A stretch of 16,102 nt of DNA from an uncultured Oscillospiraceae bacterium (GCA_910587205.1 CAJULZ010000063.1:1-16102); one strand, 5' to 3'; counted from the stretch's first letter, positions 8,671 to 14,865 are shown. Program-made: numbers and translations. Notes: generated by a model from the letters alone, not told the origin.

Positions 8671-9506
8671 CCTGCTCCACCCTGAAACACCGGCAGGAAC
8701 CGGACGATGAACAACACAACGGGCCCGCAGAAAATCATGCTGTCAAATCGGTCAAGCATCCCACCGTGCCCAGGCAGGAGATGGCCAAAATCCTTCACAC
8801 CGTACTGCCGTTTAATGAAGGAAAACGCCAAATCCCCCACCTCGGTGGCCAGCGCCCCAAACAGGCCGCACAAAGCAAGAGACAACAGGTTCACGCTGTC
8901 CCCTGCGATCTTGCTGACTACCAGGCCGTAAAGAACGGCGAATACCACACCGGTGGCAAAACCGCCGATATATCCCTCTACACTCTTGTTGGGGCTAACC
9001 TTAGTGATCCCCCGATGCTTGCCCAAAAATACCCCGGCAAAATAGGCCCCCGCATCGGTGACAAAGGCCAGCAGCACCGCCAGCAGCACCAAGTACTTCC
9101 CATGATCCATCCGCCGCAGTTCCACCAGGGCAGACAGCGCAAGAGGCAAGATAACCCCGGCAAATAGGGCCGCCAGCACATGGAAAAAGCCAATGGGCGC
9201 GCCATCCCCATCATAGGCGCGGATGGCGCACCAAAAGCAAACTGCCATTACTACAAAGGACAGCAAGTTCACGTAAGCCGTTCCCAGTCCCCCCCAGCTT
9301 CCGAGGGGCAACAGAGCGGCAGATAAGATCGTCGCCACCTGCATGGGACGGGTAACTTTTCTCTCCCCCACCGCACGCAACAGCTCAAAGGCGGCCATAG
9401 CGGAAATGAAACACACCAGCGCCGTCCACACCAGCGGCGGCGGCCCCAACATAACCCATAGAATAATGGGCACAAAAACTGCCGCCACAATGATCCGTTT
9501 TGCCAT
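8667..9506 (-). CDS. cdsA: phosphatidate cytidylyltransferase (CDP-diacylglycerol synthase)
   Basis: CdsA makes CDP-diacylglycerol from phosphatidic acid and CTP, the precursor of the membrane phospholipids. It is a multi-spanning membrane protein: most of the 279 residues form hydrophobic helices. SPNKSVEGYIGG (about 171-182) and the C-terminal signature with KR, KDFGHLLPGHGG and DRFDS (about 229-256) are both present. The ATG at 9506 was chosen because GGAGGTG lies about 9 nt upstream. Another ATG at 9524 is possible (six extra residues), but its upstream sequence is a weak ribosome-binding site and it would overlap the uppS stop codon. It ends in a 4-nt overlap with dxr. Confidence 0.95.
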   Translation of the reverse strand: MAKRIIVAAVFVPIILWVMLGPPPLVWTALVCFISAMAAFELLRAVGERKVTRPMQVATILSAALLPLGSWGGLGTAYVNLLSFVVMAVCFWCAIRAYDGDGAPIGFFHVLAALFAGVILPLALSALVELRRMDHGKYLVLLAVLLAFVTDAGAYFAGVFLGKHRGITKVSPNKSVEGYIGGFATGVVFAVLYGLVVSKIAGDSVNLLSLALCGLFGALATEVGDLAFSFIKRQYGVKDFGHLLPGHGGMLDRFDSMIFCGPVVLFIVRFLPVFQGGAG

Positions 9507-9510
9507 GTAT

Positions 9511-10251
9511 CTAAACACCTCCATACCGCCGGGACCGGCCCTGGTAGGCTGCCAATGCCTTTAGCAGATCCTCCTTGGTAAAGTCGGGCCAGAGCACATC
9601 GGTGAAATAAAATTCCGCATAGGCGGACTGCCATACCAGGAAGTTGGACGTGCGGATTTCCCCGCTTGGGCGGATGACGAGGTCTGGGTCAGGGACACCC
9701 GCAGAGTAAAGATACCCGCAAAATGCCTTCTCCGTGAGGTGGGACGGATCCGCCCTGCCTTCTACGCAATCCATGGAAAACGTCTTCGCCGCCCGCACCA
9801 ATTCATCTCGGCCACCGTAATTTAAGCAGATATTCACCTGACAACCATCATACCCCTTGGAAATCTCCTCCGTTTCCCGGCACAGCGCCTGGAGATGAGG
9901 GGATAATGGGGACAAGTCCCCAAAAAACGCCATCTTCACCTTATCCCTCGCCATGGTCTCAATTGCCTCATGAAGATACTTTTCCAATAGGCCCATAATG
10001 GATGCCACTTCATCGGCAGGTCGTTTCCAGTTCTCTGTAGAAAATGCGTACACCGTCAGGTATTCCAGCCCCAATTCTTTGGCATAGGTCGCGATGGTGC
10101 GGAAGGTTTCCGCGCCGGCAGCGTGGCCCGCTTTCCGGGGCAGCCCTCTGGCCTTAGCCCAGCGGCCATTCCCGTCCATGATGATGGCCACATGACGGGG
10201 CAGGTGTTCAAAATCCACCTGTACAGCCCTGCGGCGGCGAAAAAATGCCAT
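9511..10251 (-). CDS. uppS: isoprenyl transferase, undecaprenyl diphosphate synthase
   Basis: UppS condenses eight isopentenyl diphosphates onto farnesyl diphosphate in cis, giving the C55 carrier for peptidoglycan and wall polymers. In the 246-residue form the substrate-binding motif is MDGNGRWAKARG (25-36, D26 catalytic), followed by YAFSTENWKRP (68-78), NYGGRDE (144-150) and VIRPSGEIRTSNFL (192-205). The ATG at 10251 was chosen because AGGA lies 9 nt upstream and because family members usually begin shortly before the MDGNGRW motif. The frame stays open to an ATG at 10365, which would add 38 residues unlike the family and place the coding start inside a perfect hairpin at 10328-10360. The end of the gene is certain; the start is less so. 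Confidence 0.94.
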   Translation of the reverse strand: MAFFRRRRAVQVDFEHLPRHVAIIMDGNGRWAKARGLPRKAGHAAGAETFRTIATYAKELGLEYLTVYAFSTENWKRPADEVASIMGLLEKYLHEAIETMARDKVKMAFFGDLSPLSPHLQALCRETEEISKGYDGCQVNICLNYGGRDELVRAAKTFSMDCVEGRADPSHLTEKAFCGYLYSAGVPDPDLVIRPSGEIRTSNFLVWQSAYAEFYFTDVLWPDFTKEDLLKALAAYQGRSRRYGGV

Positions 10252-10327
10252 ATATACCAGTCCTAACATATTGATAGTGTTGCCAAAAAAGAACCCGTTC
10301 ATAGCCTGTTCACACCGGTCCAAGACA

Positions 10328-10360
10328 GCATACAAGCGGGGGCGCGCCCCGCTTGTATGC
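10328..10360 (-). promoter_or_regulatory. perfect 14-bp GC-rich hairpin in the frr-uppS gap
   Basis: Positions 10328-10341 and 10347-10360 are perfect reverse complements (14 bp) around a 5-nt GCGCG loop. It is the only sizeable gap in the operon, 10252-10369. No run of T follows on the minus strand, so it is not a normal intrinsic terminator. It may be an RNA processing or stability element, or a partial terminator setting downstream expression. The function is inferred; the structure is plain. Confidence 0.6.
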
Positions 10361-10369
10361 GCCATAGCC

Positions 10370-10924
10370 TTATACGGCCATCAATTCTTTCTCTTTCGTG
10401 GCAGTCAACCCGTCGATCTCCTTGCAGCGCCGGTCCGTCAGCTCCTGAAGCTCCTTCTCATCCTCTTTTCGGTCATCCTCAGTGATTTCGGACTTCTTTT
10501 CCAGCGCCTTAAGCTTCTCCATCGCATCCCGCCGGATATTGCGGATGGCCACTTTACCGTTCTCGCCGTACTTGCGCACCTGCTTGGTCAGCTCTACGCG
10601 GCGCTCCTCCGTCAGTTGCGGGAACGCAAGGCGGATTACCCGCCCATCGTTCTGGGGATTGATACCCAAATCAGAGCTCTGGATAGCTTTCTCGATGGCC
10701 TTCAGGATAGAGCTGTCCCAGGGCTGGATCTGGAGGGTTCGGGGATCAGGGGTAGAGATGCTGGCCACCTGCTGAATGGGAGTGGGGGTTCCATAATACT
10801 CTACCTGGATACGGTCCAGCACACCGGCATTCGCCCGGCCCGCCCGGACGCTGGCGAAGTCCCCCTTCACCGATTCGATAGTCTTGCCCATTTTCTCGTC
10901 GTAAGTCTTGCAGAAATCAGTCAT
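10370..10924 (-). CDS. frr: ribosome recycling factor
   Basis: RRF works with EF-G to split the post-termination ribosome after peptide release. The 184 residues are the standard length. RAGRANAGVLDRI (27-39) begins the hinge to domain II, followed by YYGTPTPIQQVA (43-54) and DLGINPQNDG (85-94). The C-terminal long helices contain ENGKVAIRNIRRDA (121-134). The ATG at 10924 overlaps the pyrH stop as ATGA and follows a strong AGGAGG at 7 nt. Its TAA stop is followed by a 118-nt gap before uppS. Confidence 0.97.
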   Translation of the reverse strand: MTDFCKTYDEKMGKTIESVKGDFASVRAGRANAGVLDRIQVEYYGTPTPIQQVASISTPDPRTLQIQPWDSSILKAIEKAIQSSDLGINPQNDGRVIRLAFPQLTEERRVELTKQVRKYGENGKVAIRNIRRDAMEKLKALEKKSEITEDDRKEDEKELQELTDRRCKEIDGLTATKEKELMAV

Positions 10925-11646
10925 TTTACTTCCTCCTTCACGATGGTCCCGATCTTCTCCCCATGAATCGCCCGGGCGATATTTTCCGGGTCTTTCAGCG
11001 CAAAGAGAATAATCGGAATATTATTGTCCATACACAGCGACGTAGCTGTGGAATCCATCACACCCAGGTGCCGGGCCAACACATCATCATAGGTAATGCT
11101 GTCATATTTTACTGCCTCTGGGTCTTTCAAGGGATCGGCACTGTATACGCCGTCCACATTTTTTGCCAGCAGGATAATCTCTGCGCCAATTTCCGCCGCA
11201 CGGAGCACCGCCGCAGTATCCGTGGAGAAAAATGGACTTCCCGTGCCGCAGCCAAAAATGACTACCCGGCCCTTCTCCAGGTGCCGGACTGCCCGGGAAC
11301 GGATATACGGCTCGGCGATGGCACGCATCTCAATAGCAGTCTGTACTCGGACGTCTACGCCCTTGTCTTCCAGCACATCGGCCAGCGCCAAACAGTTGAT
11401 AGAGGTAGCCAGCATCCCCATATGATCCGCCCGAGTACGGTTGCTCATCCCTCTGCCGTCTTTCAATCCCCGCCAAAAGTTCCCGCCGCCCACCACGATA
11501 CCAATCTGGGCGCCCTCCCGGGAACAGCGAGCAATGGTGTCGCACACCTTCTCAATCACATCAAAGTTCAACCCCCGGCCTGCCTCGCCGCCTAGGGCTT
11601 CGCCGCTCACCTTCAGCAAGACGCGCCTGTATTTCAGCTCGCTCAT
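10921..11646 (-). CDS. pyrH: UMP kinase (uridylate kinase)
   Basis: PyrH phosphorylates UMP to UDP with ATP. It is a hexameric cytoplasmic enzyme of the amino-acid kinase fold and the first gene of the operon. Visible motifs are KVSGEALGG near the N-terminus, VVGGGNFWRG (about 52-61), FGCGTGSPFFSTDTAA (about 131-146) and KNVDGVYSADP (about 162-172). The ATG at 11646 gives 241 residues and an N-terminus MSELKYRRVLLK that lines up with the Bacillus protein. The only upstream GGAG is 13 nt away. A GTG at 11658 would add four residues and is an alternative. The -10/-35 boxes upstream are not clear enough to call. Confidence 0.95.
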   Translation of the reverse strand: MSELKYRRVLLKVSGEALGGEAGRGLNFDVIEKVCDTIARCSREGAQIGIVVGGGNFWRGLKDGRGMSNRTRADHMGMLATSINCLALADVLEDKGVDVRVQTAIEMRAIAEPYIRSRAVRHLEKGRVVIFGCGTGSPFFSTDTAAVLRAAEIGAEIILLAKNVDGVYSADPLKDPEAVKYDSITYDDVLARHLGVMDSTATSLCMDNNIPIILFALKDPENIARAIHGEKIGTIVKEEVK

Positions 11647-11771
11647 AGTAATCGTCACACTCCATCCCAGTTTTTTTCATGTGCTTCTATTTTAATACAA
11701 AACCCTCCACTTGCATAGGGGCAAAATGAAAATTTTCCATGTATTTTCCCTTACCCGTCTTTTCCAACTAC

Positions 11772-11801
11772 GCATAGCCCCCCGTCCCACGCTCATACAT
11801 T
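11772..11801 (+). promoter_or_regulatory. candidate sporulation-sigma promoter for the ylmC/ymxH-like gene
   Basis: CATACATT at 11794-11801 resembles the -10 box of mother-cell sporulation sigma factors (SigE CATACA-like, also SigK CATA-N3-T). A GCATAG at 11772-11777 could act as a short -35. Transcription would start near 11808, giving a leader of about 26 nt before the ATG at 11834 with AAGGAGGG in between. The match is short and the -35 is weak, so this is a candidate only. Confidence 0.35.
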
Positions 11802-11833
11802 GATTCAGAAAAGCGGAAGGAGGGTATACTATT

Positions 11834-12100
11834 ATGGTCTGCCGCATTGCAGAGCTTCAATATAAAGAAGTAATCGACATCTCTGACGGAACCCGGTACG
11901 GGTTTGTGGAAGACGTGGAGTTGGACACGGAACACGGCTCCATCGAGAGTATTGTCGTCAGTGGCCGCGCCCGATGCTTTGGACTGCTGGGGCGGGAACC
12001 CGGCCAGGTGTTTCCCTGGTCATCCATCCGGCGGTTTGGGGCGGATATCATTTTGGTAGAGGGCAAGGCAGCGGGCCACCAGGGACAGCTTCGGCGCTGA
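11834..12100 (+). CDS. YlmC/YmxH-family sporulation protein (PRC-barrel-like)
   Basis: This 88-residue protein has the form of the YlmC/YmxH family of spore-forming Firmicutes, a PRC-barrel-like small beta fold. Visible family features are EVIDISDGTRYGFVEDVELD (12-31), GSIESIVVSG (35-44) and FPWSSIRRFGADIILVEG (60-77). The family is named for its link with sporulation; no biochemical activity is established that I can name. The ATG at 11834 follows AAGGAGGG at 9 nt. It is divergent from pyrH, across a 187-nt gap to the chosen pyrH start. It appears to be the last host gene before the mobile region on its right. Confidence 0.85.
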   Translation: MVCRIAELQYKEVIDISDGTRYGFVEDVELDTEHGSIESIVVSGRARCFGLLGREPGQVFPWSSIRRFGADIILVEGKAAGHQGQLRR

Positions 12101-12164
12101 CAACAAATTTTTTCTAAACCCCGGAAATGTCAATAGTAAATGCGAAAAAAATATAAAAATTTTT

Positions 12165-13205
12165 TCAAAGCGTCAAAAGATACTCATTGAACACAATTTC
12201 AGACGTTTTCCAGCCTAAAATTTTCCGCGGGTATCGTGCAATCCACCTTTCCGCGCGCTTGACCTCTGCGGCGGTCACTTTCCCGAAATCGGTTCCTTTC
12301 GGGAAGTGCCGCCGTATCATTTTATTTTCGTTTTCATTGCTCCCCCGTTCGTAACTGCTGTACGGGTGGCAAAAGTAAACCTTTGTTCTCTTCTTCTTGC
12401 AAAGCGCTGAACGCTCCAGCCGCTCCACGTCGGCAAACTCCCCGCCGTTGTCAACGGTGATCGTTCGGAAGATTTGCCGGAAGCGGCGCGAACCGAAACG
12501 GCGTTCTATGCGGTCGAGAGCGGCAATGACGCTTTCCCGCGTCCTGTCCGGCATAAGTTCCATAATCGGAATACGGCTTTTCCGCTCCGTCATAACAAGC
12601 AAGGTGTCCTTTTCGCCCTCTTTGCTTGAATATACCGTGTCCATCTCCCAATCTCCGACGGTTTCCCGCGTGTCAACCTCCGCCGGGCGCTTTTCGATAC
12701 TGTCCCCCCGCGGCGGTCGCTTCATGGTCTTAACTTTTTTATAGGTCCGTTTCTTTTTCGGCTTTTCCGGCAAGTCATCATTTGTCAGGAAGAGAAAAAC
12801 GCCCTTTGTGATATAGCTGTAAAACGTGCTTACACAAATGGACGTTGAAAACGTCTTTCCCTCCAACTCGATAGCCGCAAGAGCGGCGGCGGGGGAATAG
12901 CCATCCTCCAGCACTTTCTTTTCCAGAAAGTCCGCAAGCTCCCGATCATTCCCGATTTTCAAATCAGCGCCTTTCTTCCGCAAATTCTCCTGATACTTCC
13001 GTTCCGCTTCGTCCGGGTTATACCGCTCTTCTTCCGTCCAGTCCGAATTACGATGAATCATGCGGGCGCGCTTGATCTCCCGGTAAATCGTGCTTACATG
13101 GACATGAAGTCTTTCCGCTATCTCTTTCGGCTTCTTCCCGTCCAGCAAAGCGTCCTCCAGCCTGTATCGGTCTGTCTTTGTCAGGTGACTAAAACAATGC
13201 CCCAT
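12165..13205 (-). CDS. IS30-family DDE transposase
   Basis: This intact 346-residue transposase of the IS30 family carries an N-terminal helix-turn-helix (about 8-46, with PKEIAERLHVHVSTIYREIKR). Its DDE core shows GDWEMDTV (D189), ITVDNGGEF (D252) and SNENENKMIRRHFPKGTDF (E291). It would cut and join DNA ends bearing terminal inverted repeats. GGGGAGGG lies 7 nt before the ATG. It lies just right of ylmC and left of a phage-like gene cluster. Either it is an ordinary insertion sequence at the edge of that cluster, or it is the mobility enzyme of the larger element, as in the staphylococcal element ICE6013, whose recombinase is IS30-like. Convincing terminal repeats were not found; one weak candidate pair is listed separately. 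Confidence 0.93.
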   Translation of the reverse strand: MGHCFSHLTKTDRYRLEDALLDGKKPKEIAERLHVHVSTIYREIKRARMIHRNSDWTEEERYNPDEAERKYQENLRKKGADLKIGNDRELADFLEKKVLEDGYSPAAALAAIELEGKTFSTSICVSTFYSYITKGVFLFLTNDDLPEKPKKKRTYKKVKTMKRPPRGDSIEKRPAEVDTRETVGDWEMDTVYSSKEGEKDTLLVMTERKSRIPIMELMPDRTRESVIAALDRIERRFGSRRFRQIFRTITVDNGGEFADVERLERSALCKKKRTKVYFCHPYSSYERGSNENENKMIRRHFPKGTDFGKVTAAEVKRAERWIARYPRKILGWKTSEIVFNEYLLTL

Positions 13206-13228
13206 GTTATACCCTCCCCAAAAGCAAA

Positions 13229-13252
13229 GAAAGGGCGGTTTCCCGCCCTTTC
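13229..13252 (-). terminator. intrinsic terminator after the RHH-like gene
   Basis: GAAAGGGCGG at 13229-13238 pairs perfectly with CCGCCCTTTC at 13243-13252 (10 bp, 4-nt loop, GAAA on the minus strand). On the minus strand it is followed by TTTGCTTTT. It lies 26 nt past the end of the gene at 13279 and before the transposase start, so it should separate the two transcripts. Confidence 0.75.
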
Positions 13253-13278
13253 ACTTTATGTCTCCCCGCGAATTGCGG

Positions 13279-13467
13279 TTATTCGTCTGATAGCTTCCCC
13301 ATATCTGCTTCAATTAGCGAAACAATATATGCGTTGATACTCCCGGCCCCTGTTTCGGCGGCGCGGGCCTTTATTTTTTCTTTTCCGCCTTTGTCTACAT
13401 AAAACGCAATACGATCTAATTTTTCTTGATAGCGTTTATTCCCCTCCAAATGCGCTTTAGTCGCCAT
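13279..13467 (-). CDS. small ribbon-helix-helix-like DNA-binding protein
   Basis: This 62-residue basic protein contains DRIAFYVDKGGKEKIKARAA (18-37) followed by INAYIVSLIEADM (44-56). A short strand with alternating hydrophobic residues and two helices of this spacing are typical of Arc/MetJ/CopG-type ribbon-helix-helix proteins, as in many small regulators of clostridial mobile elements. Such proteins bind palindromic DNA as dimers and often repress their own promoter. The ATG at 13467 follows AGGGGTGA. It faces the 41-residue gene across a promoter region with three palindromic repeats, the natural candidate for its operator. It ends in an intrinsic terminator. It could also be an antitoxin, but no toxin gene is beside it. 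Confidence 0.7.
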   Translation of the reverse strand: MATKAHLEGNKRYQEKLDRIAFYVDKGGKEKIKARAAETGAGSINAYIVSLIEADMGKLSDE

Positions 13468-13484
13468 AGTATCACCCCTGATTT

Positions 13485-13513
13485 ACTATATCACATTTCT
13501 TTTCATGTTTCCA
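13485..13513 (-). promoter_or_regulatory. promoter of the RHH-like gene
   Basis: On the minus strand the -10 box is TATAGT (13490-13485), preceded by TGA, which makes it an extended -10. Seventeen nt upstream is TGGAAA (13513-13508), a 4/6 match to the -35 consensus. The -35 hexamer lies inside palindrome copy 1 (13502-13517), so a bound repressor would block it. The distance to the ATG at 13467 leaves a very short leader. Confidence 0.5.
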
Positions 13514-13583
13514 TGAACAAAACAAACAAATTCATGTCCCCATGTTTATGGACTTTGCCTATTGTATTTCATGTTGCCATGTA
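13502..13583. promoter_or_regulatory. three palindromic operator-like repeats, TTCATG-N4-CATG
   Basis: The copies are at 13502-13517 (TTCATG-TTTC-CATGAA, a perfect 6-bp palindrome), 13531-13546 (TTCATG-TCCC-CATGTT) and 13568-13583 (TTCATG-TTGC-CATGTA). Copy 1 overlaps the -35 of the leftward promoter. Copy 3 fills the spacer between the -35 and -10 of the rightward promoter. Copy 2 lies between. This geometry fits a repressor controlling both promoters. The neighbouring RHH-like protein is the likely binder; the XRE protein at 14495-14740 is an alternative. Confidence 0.7.
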
Positions 13584-13590
13584 CTATAAT
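13562..13590 (+). promoter_or_regulatory. promoter of the 41-residue gene
   Basis: TTGTAT at 13562-13567 and a perfect TATAAT at 13585-13590 are separated by exactly 17 nt. This is a good vegetative sigma promoter reading rightwards, with a predicted start near 13597. The spacer is occupied by palindrome copy 3 (13568-13583). Confidence 0.75.
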
Positions 13591-13638
13591 AACACTTGTA
13601 AGGCAAGGGAACGCCCCTTTACGAAAGGAAGTGAGGCA

Positions 13639-13764
13639 ATGGAAGAGGGTATGACAAACGCCGAATTCGACGCTTTCCTTGAAACTCTCGCCCAGCTTAT
13701 TGAAGCAAAGGCGGCAACAGTAAAGGAAGCCGCTGATCTTGTCAGAGACAAGAAAAGCAAGTAA
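13639..13764 (+). CDS. 41-residue acidic helical protein of unknown function
   Basis: I cannot assign a function. The protein reads as an amphipathic helical pair: an acidic first half around NAEFDAFLETLAQLIEAK, then VKEAADLV and a basic tail RDKKSK. The ATG at 13639 has AAGGAA 8 nt upstream. It directly follows a strong promoter whose spacer holds an operator-like palindrome. Small acidic helical proteins in this position, opposite a small DNA-binding regulator, are common in clostridial mobile elements. It could antagonise the regulator, but nothing in the sequence proves that. A Met at residue 5 is a less likely start. Confidence 0.6.
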   Translation: MEEGMTNAEFDAFLETLAQLIEAKAATVKEAADLVRDKKSK

Positions 13765-13767
13765 AAA

Positions 13768-13860
13768 GGGATAGCGGCCCACCTCTCAAAGTAAAGCCGC
13801 TATCCCAGCGCGAAAGGTAAGCCGGAAGCCTTACTCCGGCTACCTTGATTTTAACAAGGT
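13768..13860 (+). promoter_or_regulatory. structured leader with overlapping hairpins before the 189-residue gene
   Basis: Three pairings lie in the gap between the 41- and 189-residue genes. GGGATAGCGGC (13768-13778) pairs with GCCGCTATCCC (13796-13806), 11 bp. GCCGGA (13821-13826) pairs with TCCGGC (13835-13840), and GGTA (13816-13819) extends it with TACC (13841-13844). ACCTTG (13842-13847) pairs with CAAGGT (13855-13860). The last two compete for 13842-13844, so they could be alternative folds. There is no T-run, so this is not a standard terminator. A role in attenuation or RNA stability is a guess. Confidence 0.4.
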
Positions 13861-13889
13861 AAGGCCAAAAAATCAAGGGGGAACACGAC

Positions 13890-14459
13890 ATGAACAAGTT
13901 TGAAATCGGCAAGGAATACTTTTCCCGTAGCATTTGTAACTATGATTGTATTTTCACCATCAAAATCACCGGGCGCACCGCTAAAACCGTTTCTTATGAG
14001 TACATGGGCGATTCCCGCCGCTCGAAAATCCGGGTTGACGATTCAGGCGAATATATCCAGCCTGATCGTTACTCTATGGCCCCTGTTTTCCGCGCTGAAC
14101 GTGAGGTTCAGCCGGAAGAGGACCCCGCCGCGGAGGAATCCGCCGCCCCCGCTCCCGTTGCGGAGAACGCGGCCCCCTCTAAGGTCGTGACGATCTCCCA
14201 ACCCGCCGATGACGGTTCTGTGATCGTTATGATCGGTCAGTCCGTCGAACGGAATTGCGGGGCCTGTTTCCCGCTCGAAATGGGAACGGTCGTCGGTTTC
14301 GTCGATATTCCTGACGGCGTAGTTCTCCGCGGCGGCGTGTTCGCCCTTGTCCGCTGGGGCTACAACCCGGACCGGCCCGAACGGGTCCGCCTGTCCGATA
14401 TTCACCGCCGCGGCTGGCGGTCTGCGAACGGCTCCCCGCTGGGCGTGTTCGTCCGTTGA
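13890..14459 (+). CDS. two-part accessory protein of mobile elements, unknown function
   Basis: This 189-residue protein shows no recognised enzyme motif. The N-terminal part (1-70) has a beta-rich pattern, with CNYDCIFTIKITGRTAKTV (16-34) and RYSMAPVFRAE (60-70). It resembles short hypothetical proteins I associate with clostridial conjugative elements and phages. A low-complexity Ala/Pro/Glu linker follows (about 72-97). The C-terminal half (about 98-189) contains a possible zinc or redox pair CGAC (near 123-126) and ends in RRGWRSANGSPLGVFVR. The ATG at 13890 has AGGGGG about 8 nt upstream. It probably belongs to the same rightward transcript as the 41-residue gene. The GC-rich C-terminal half differs in base use from the N-terminal half, which may mean a fusion. 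Confidence 0.7.
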   Translation: MNKFEIGKEYFSRSICNYDCIFTIKITGRTAKTVSYEYMGDSRRSKIRVDDSGEYIQPDRYSMAPVFRAEREVQPEEDPAAEESAAPAPVAENAAPSKVVTISQPADDGSVIVMIGQSVERNCGACFPLEMGTVVGFVDIPDGVVLRGGVFALVRWGYNPDRPERVRLSDIHRRGWRSANGSPLGVFVR

Positions 14460-14468
14460 TACTTGACC

Positions 14469-14491
14469 GGGGCGGCGATTTCCGCCGCCCC
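14469..14491. terminator. hairpin between convergent genes, possible weak bidirectional terminator
   Basis: GGGGCGGCG at 14469-14477 pairs perfectly with CGCCGCCCC at 14483-14491 (9 bp, loop ATTTC). It lies 9 nt past the stop of the plus-strand gene and just past the stop of the minus-strand XRE gene. Neither side has a T-run, so efficient intrinsic termination is doubtful, but the place between convergent genes fits a transcript end. Confidence 0.45.
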
Positions 14492-14494
14492 GCC

Positions 14495-14740
14495 TTAATC
14501 CTCCATTTCCAAAAGCCATTGAACCGAAACGTCCAGAATTTGAGAAAGCACCTTTAATTCATAGTCGGTTACAAATCGGGTTCCGATTTCAATTCTTGAA
14601 ACGCTGTCCCGCTCTATGATGATTCCCGCCACTTGCAGGCGGGCCGCAAGGTCCGCTTGTGTAATTTTCCGCCGCGCCCGCGCTTCCCGCACCCGGTCGC
14701 CGCAAAGGTTCTTCCGTCCGTTGTAATCATAAATTTTCAC
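14495..14740 (-). CDS. XRE-family helix-turn-helix regulator
   Basis: This 81-residue protein is almost entirely an XRE/Cro-type domain. It shows GDRVREARARRKITQADLAA (14-33), then SVSRIEIGTRFVTDYELKVL (46-65) and the closing pattern DVSVQWLLEMED. Such proteins bind operator DNA as dimers. They serve as phage repressors or as regulators of mobile-element genes. GGAGGG lies 6 nt before the ATG at 14740. It is convergent with the 189-residue gene and lies downstream of the lysis module's terminator, so it should have its own promoter, which I could not identify. It has no protease or dimerisation extension like a CI repressor. Confidence 0.85.
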   Translation of the reverse strand: MKIYDYNGRKNLCGDRVREARARRKITQADLAARLQVAGIIIERDSVSRIEIGTRFVTDYELKVLSQILDVSVQWLLEMED

Positions 14741-14865
14741 GTTTTGCCCTCCGTTGCGTGTTAAAGTTCAGATTCATTCTTGACATTAGCACGTAAAAAG
14801 GCAATGAATGCGTTAAACATCAGAACATCAATAGCGGGCCGGTCTGATTCTGCCCGCCAACACAA

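Noticed and set aside
6816..8710. Plus-strand open frames opposite the protease and dxr genes
   Set aside because: The same mirror-frame effect; the minus-strand genes carry clear catalytic motifs and operon spacing.
11659..11760. Vegetative promoter for the pyrH operon
   Set aside because: A TAAAAT is present on the minus strand but no acceptable -35 lies at a normal distance.
12142..12167. A/T-only hairpin after the transposase as an intrinsic terminator
   Set aside because: The 7-bp stem is almost pure A/T, overlaps the stop codon and would be unstable; not enough to call.
13279..13764. Classical toxin-antitoxin pair formed by the RHH-like and 41-residue proteins
   Set aside because: The genes are divergent rather than in one operon, and the 41-residue acidic protein has no toxin-like features.
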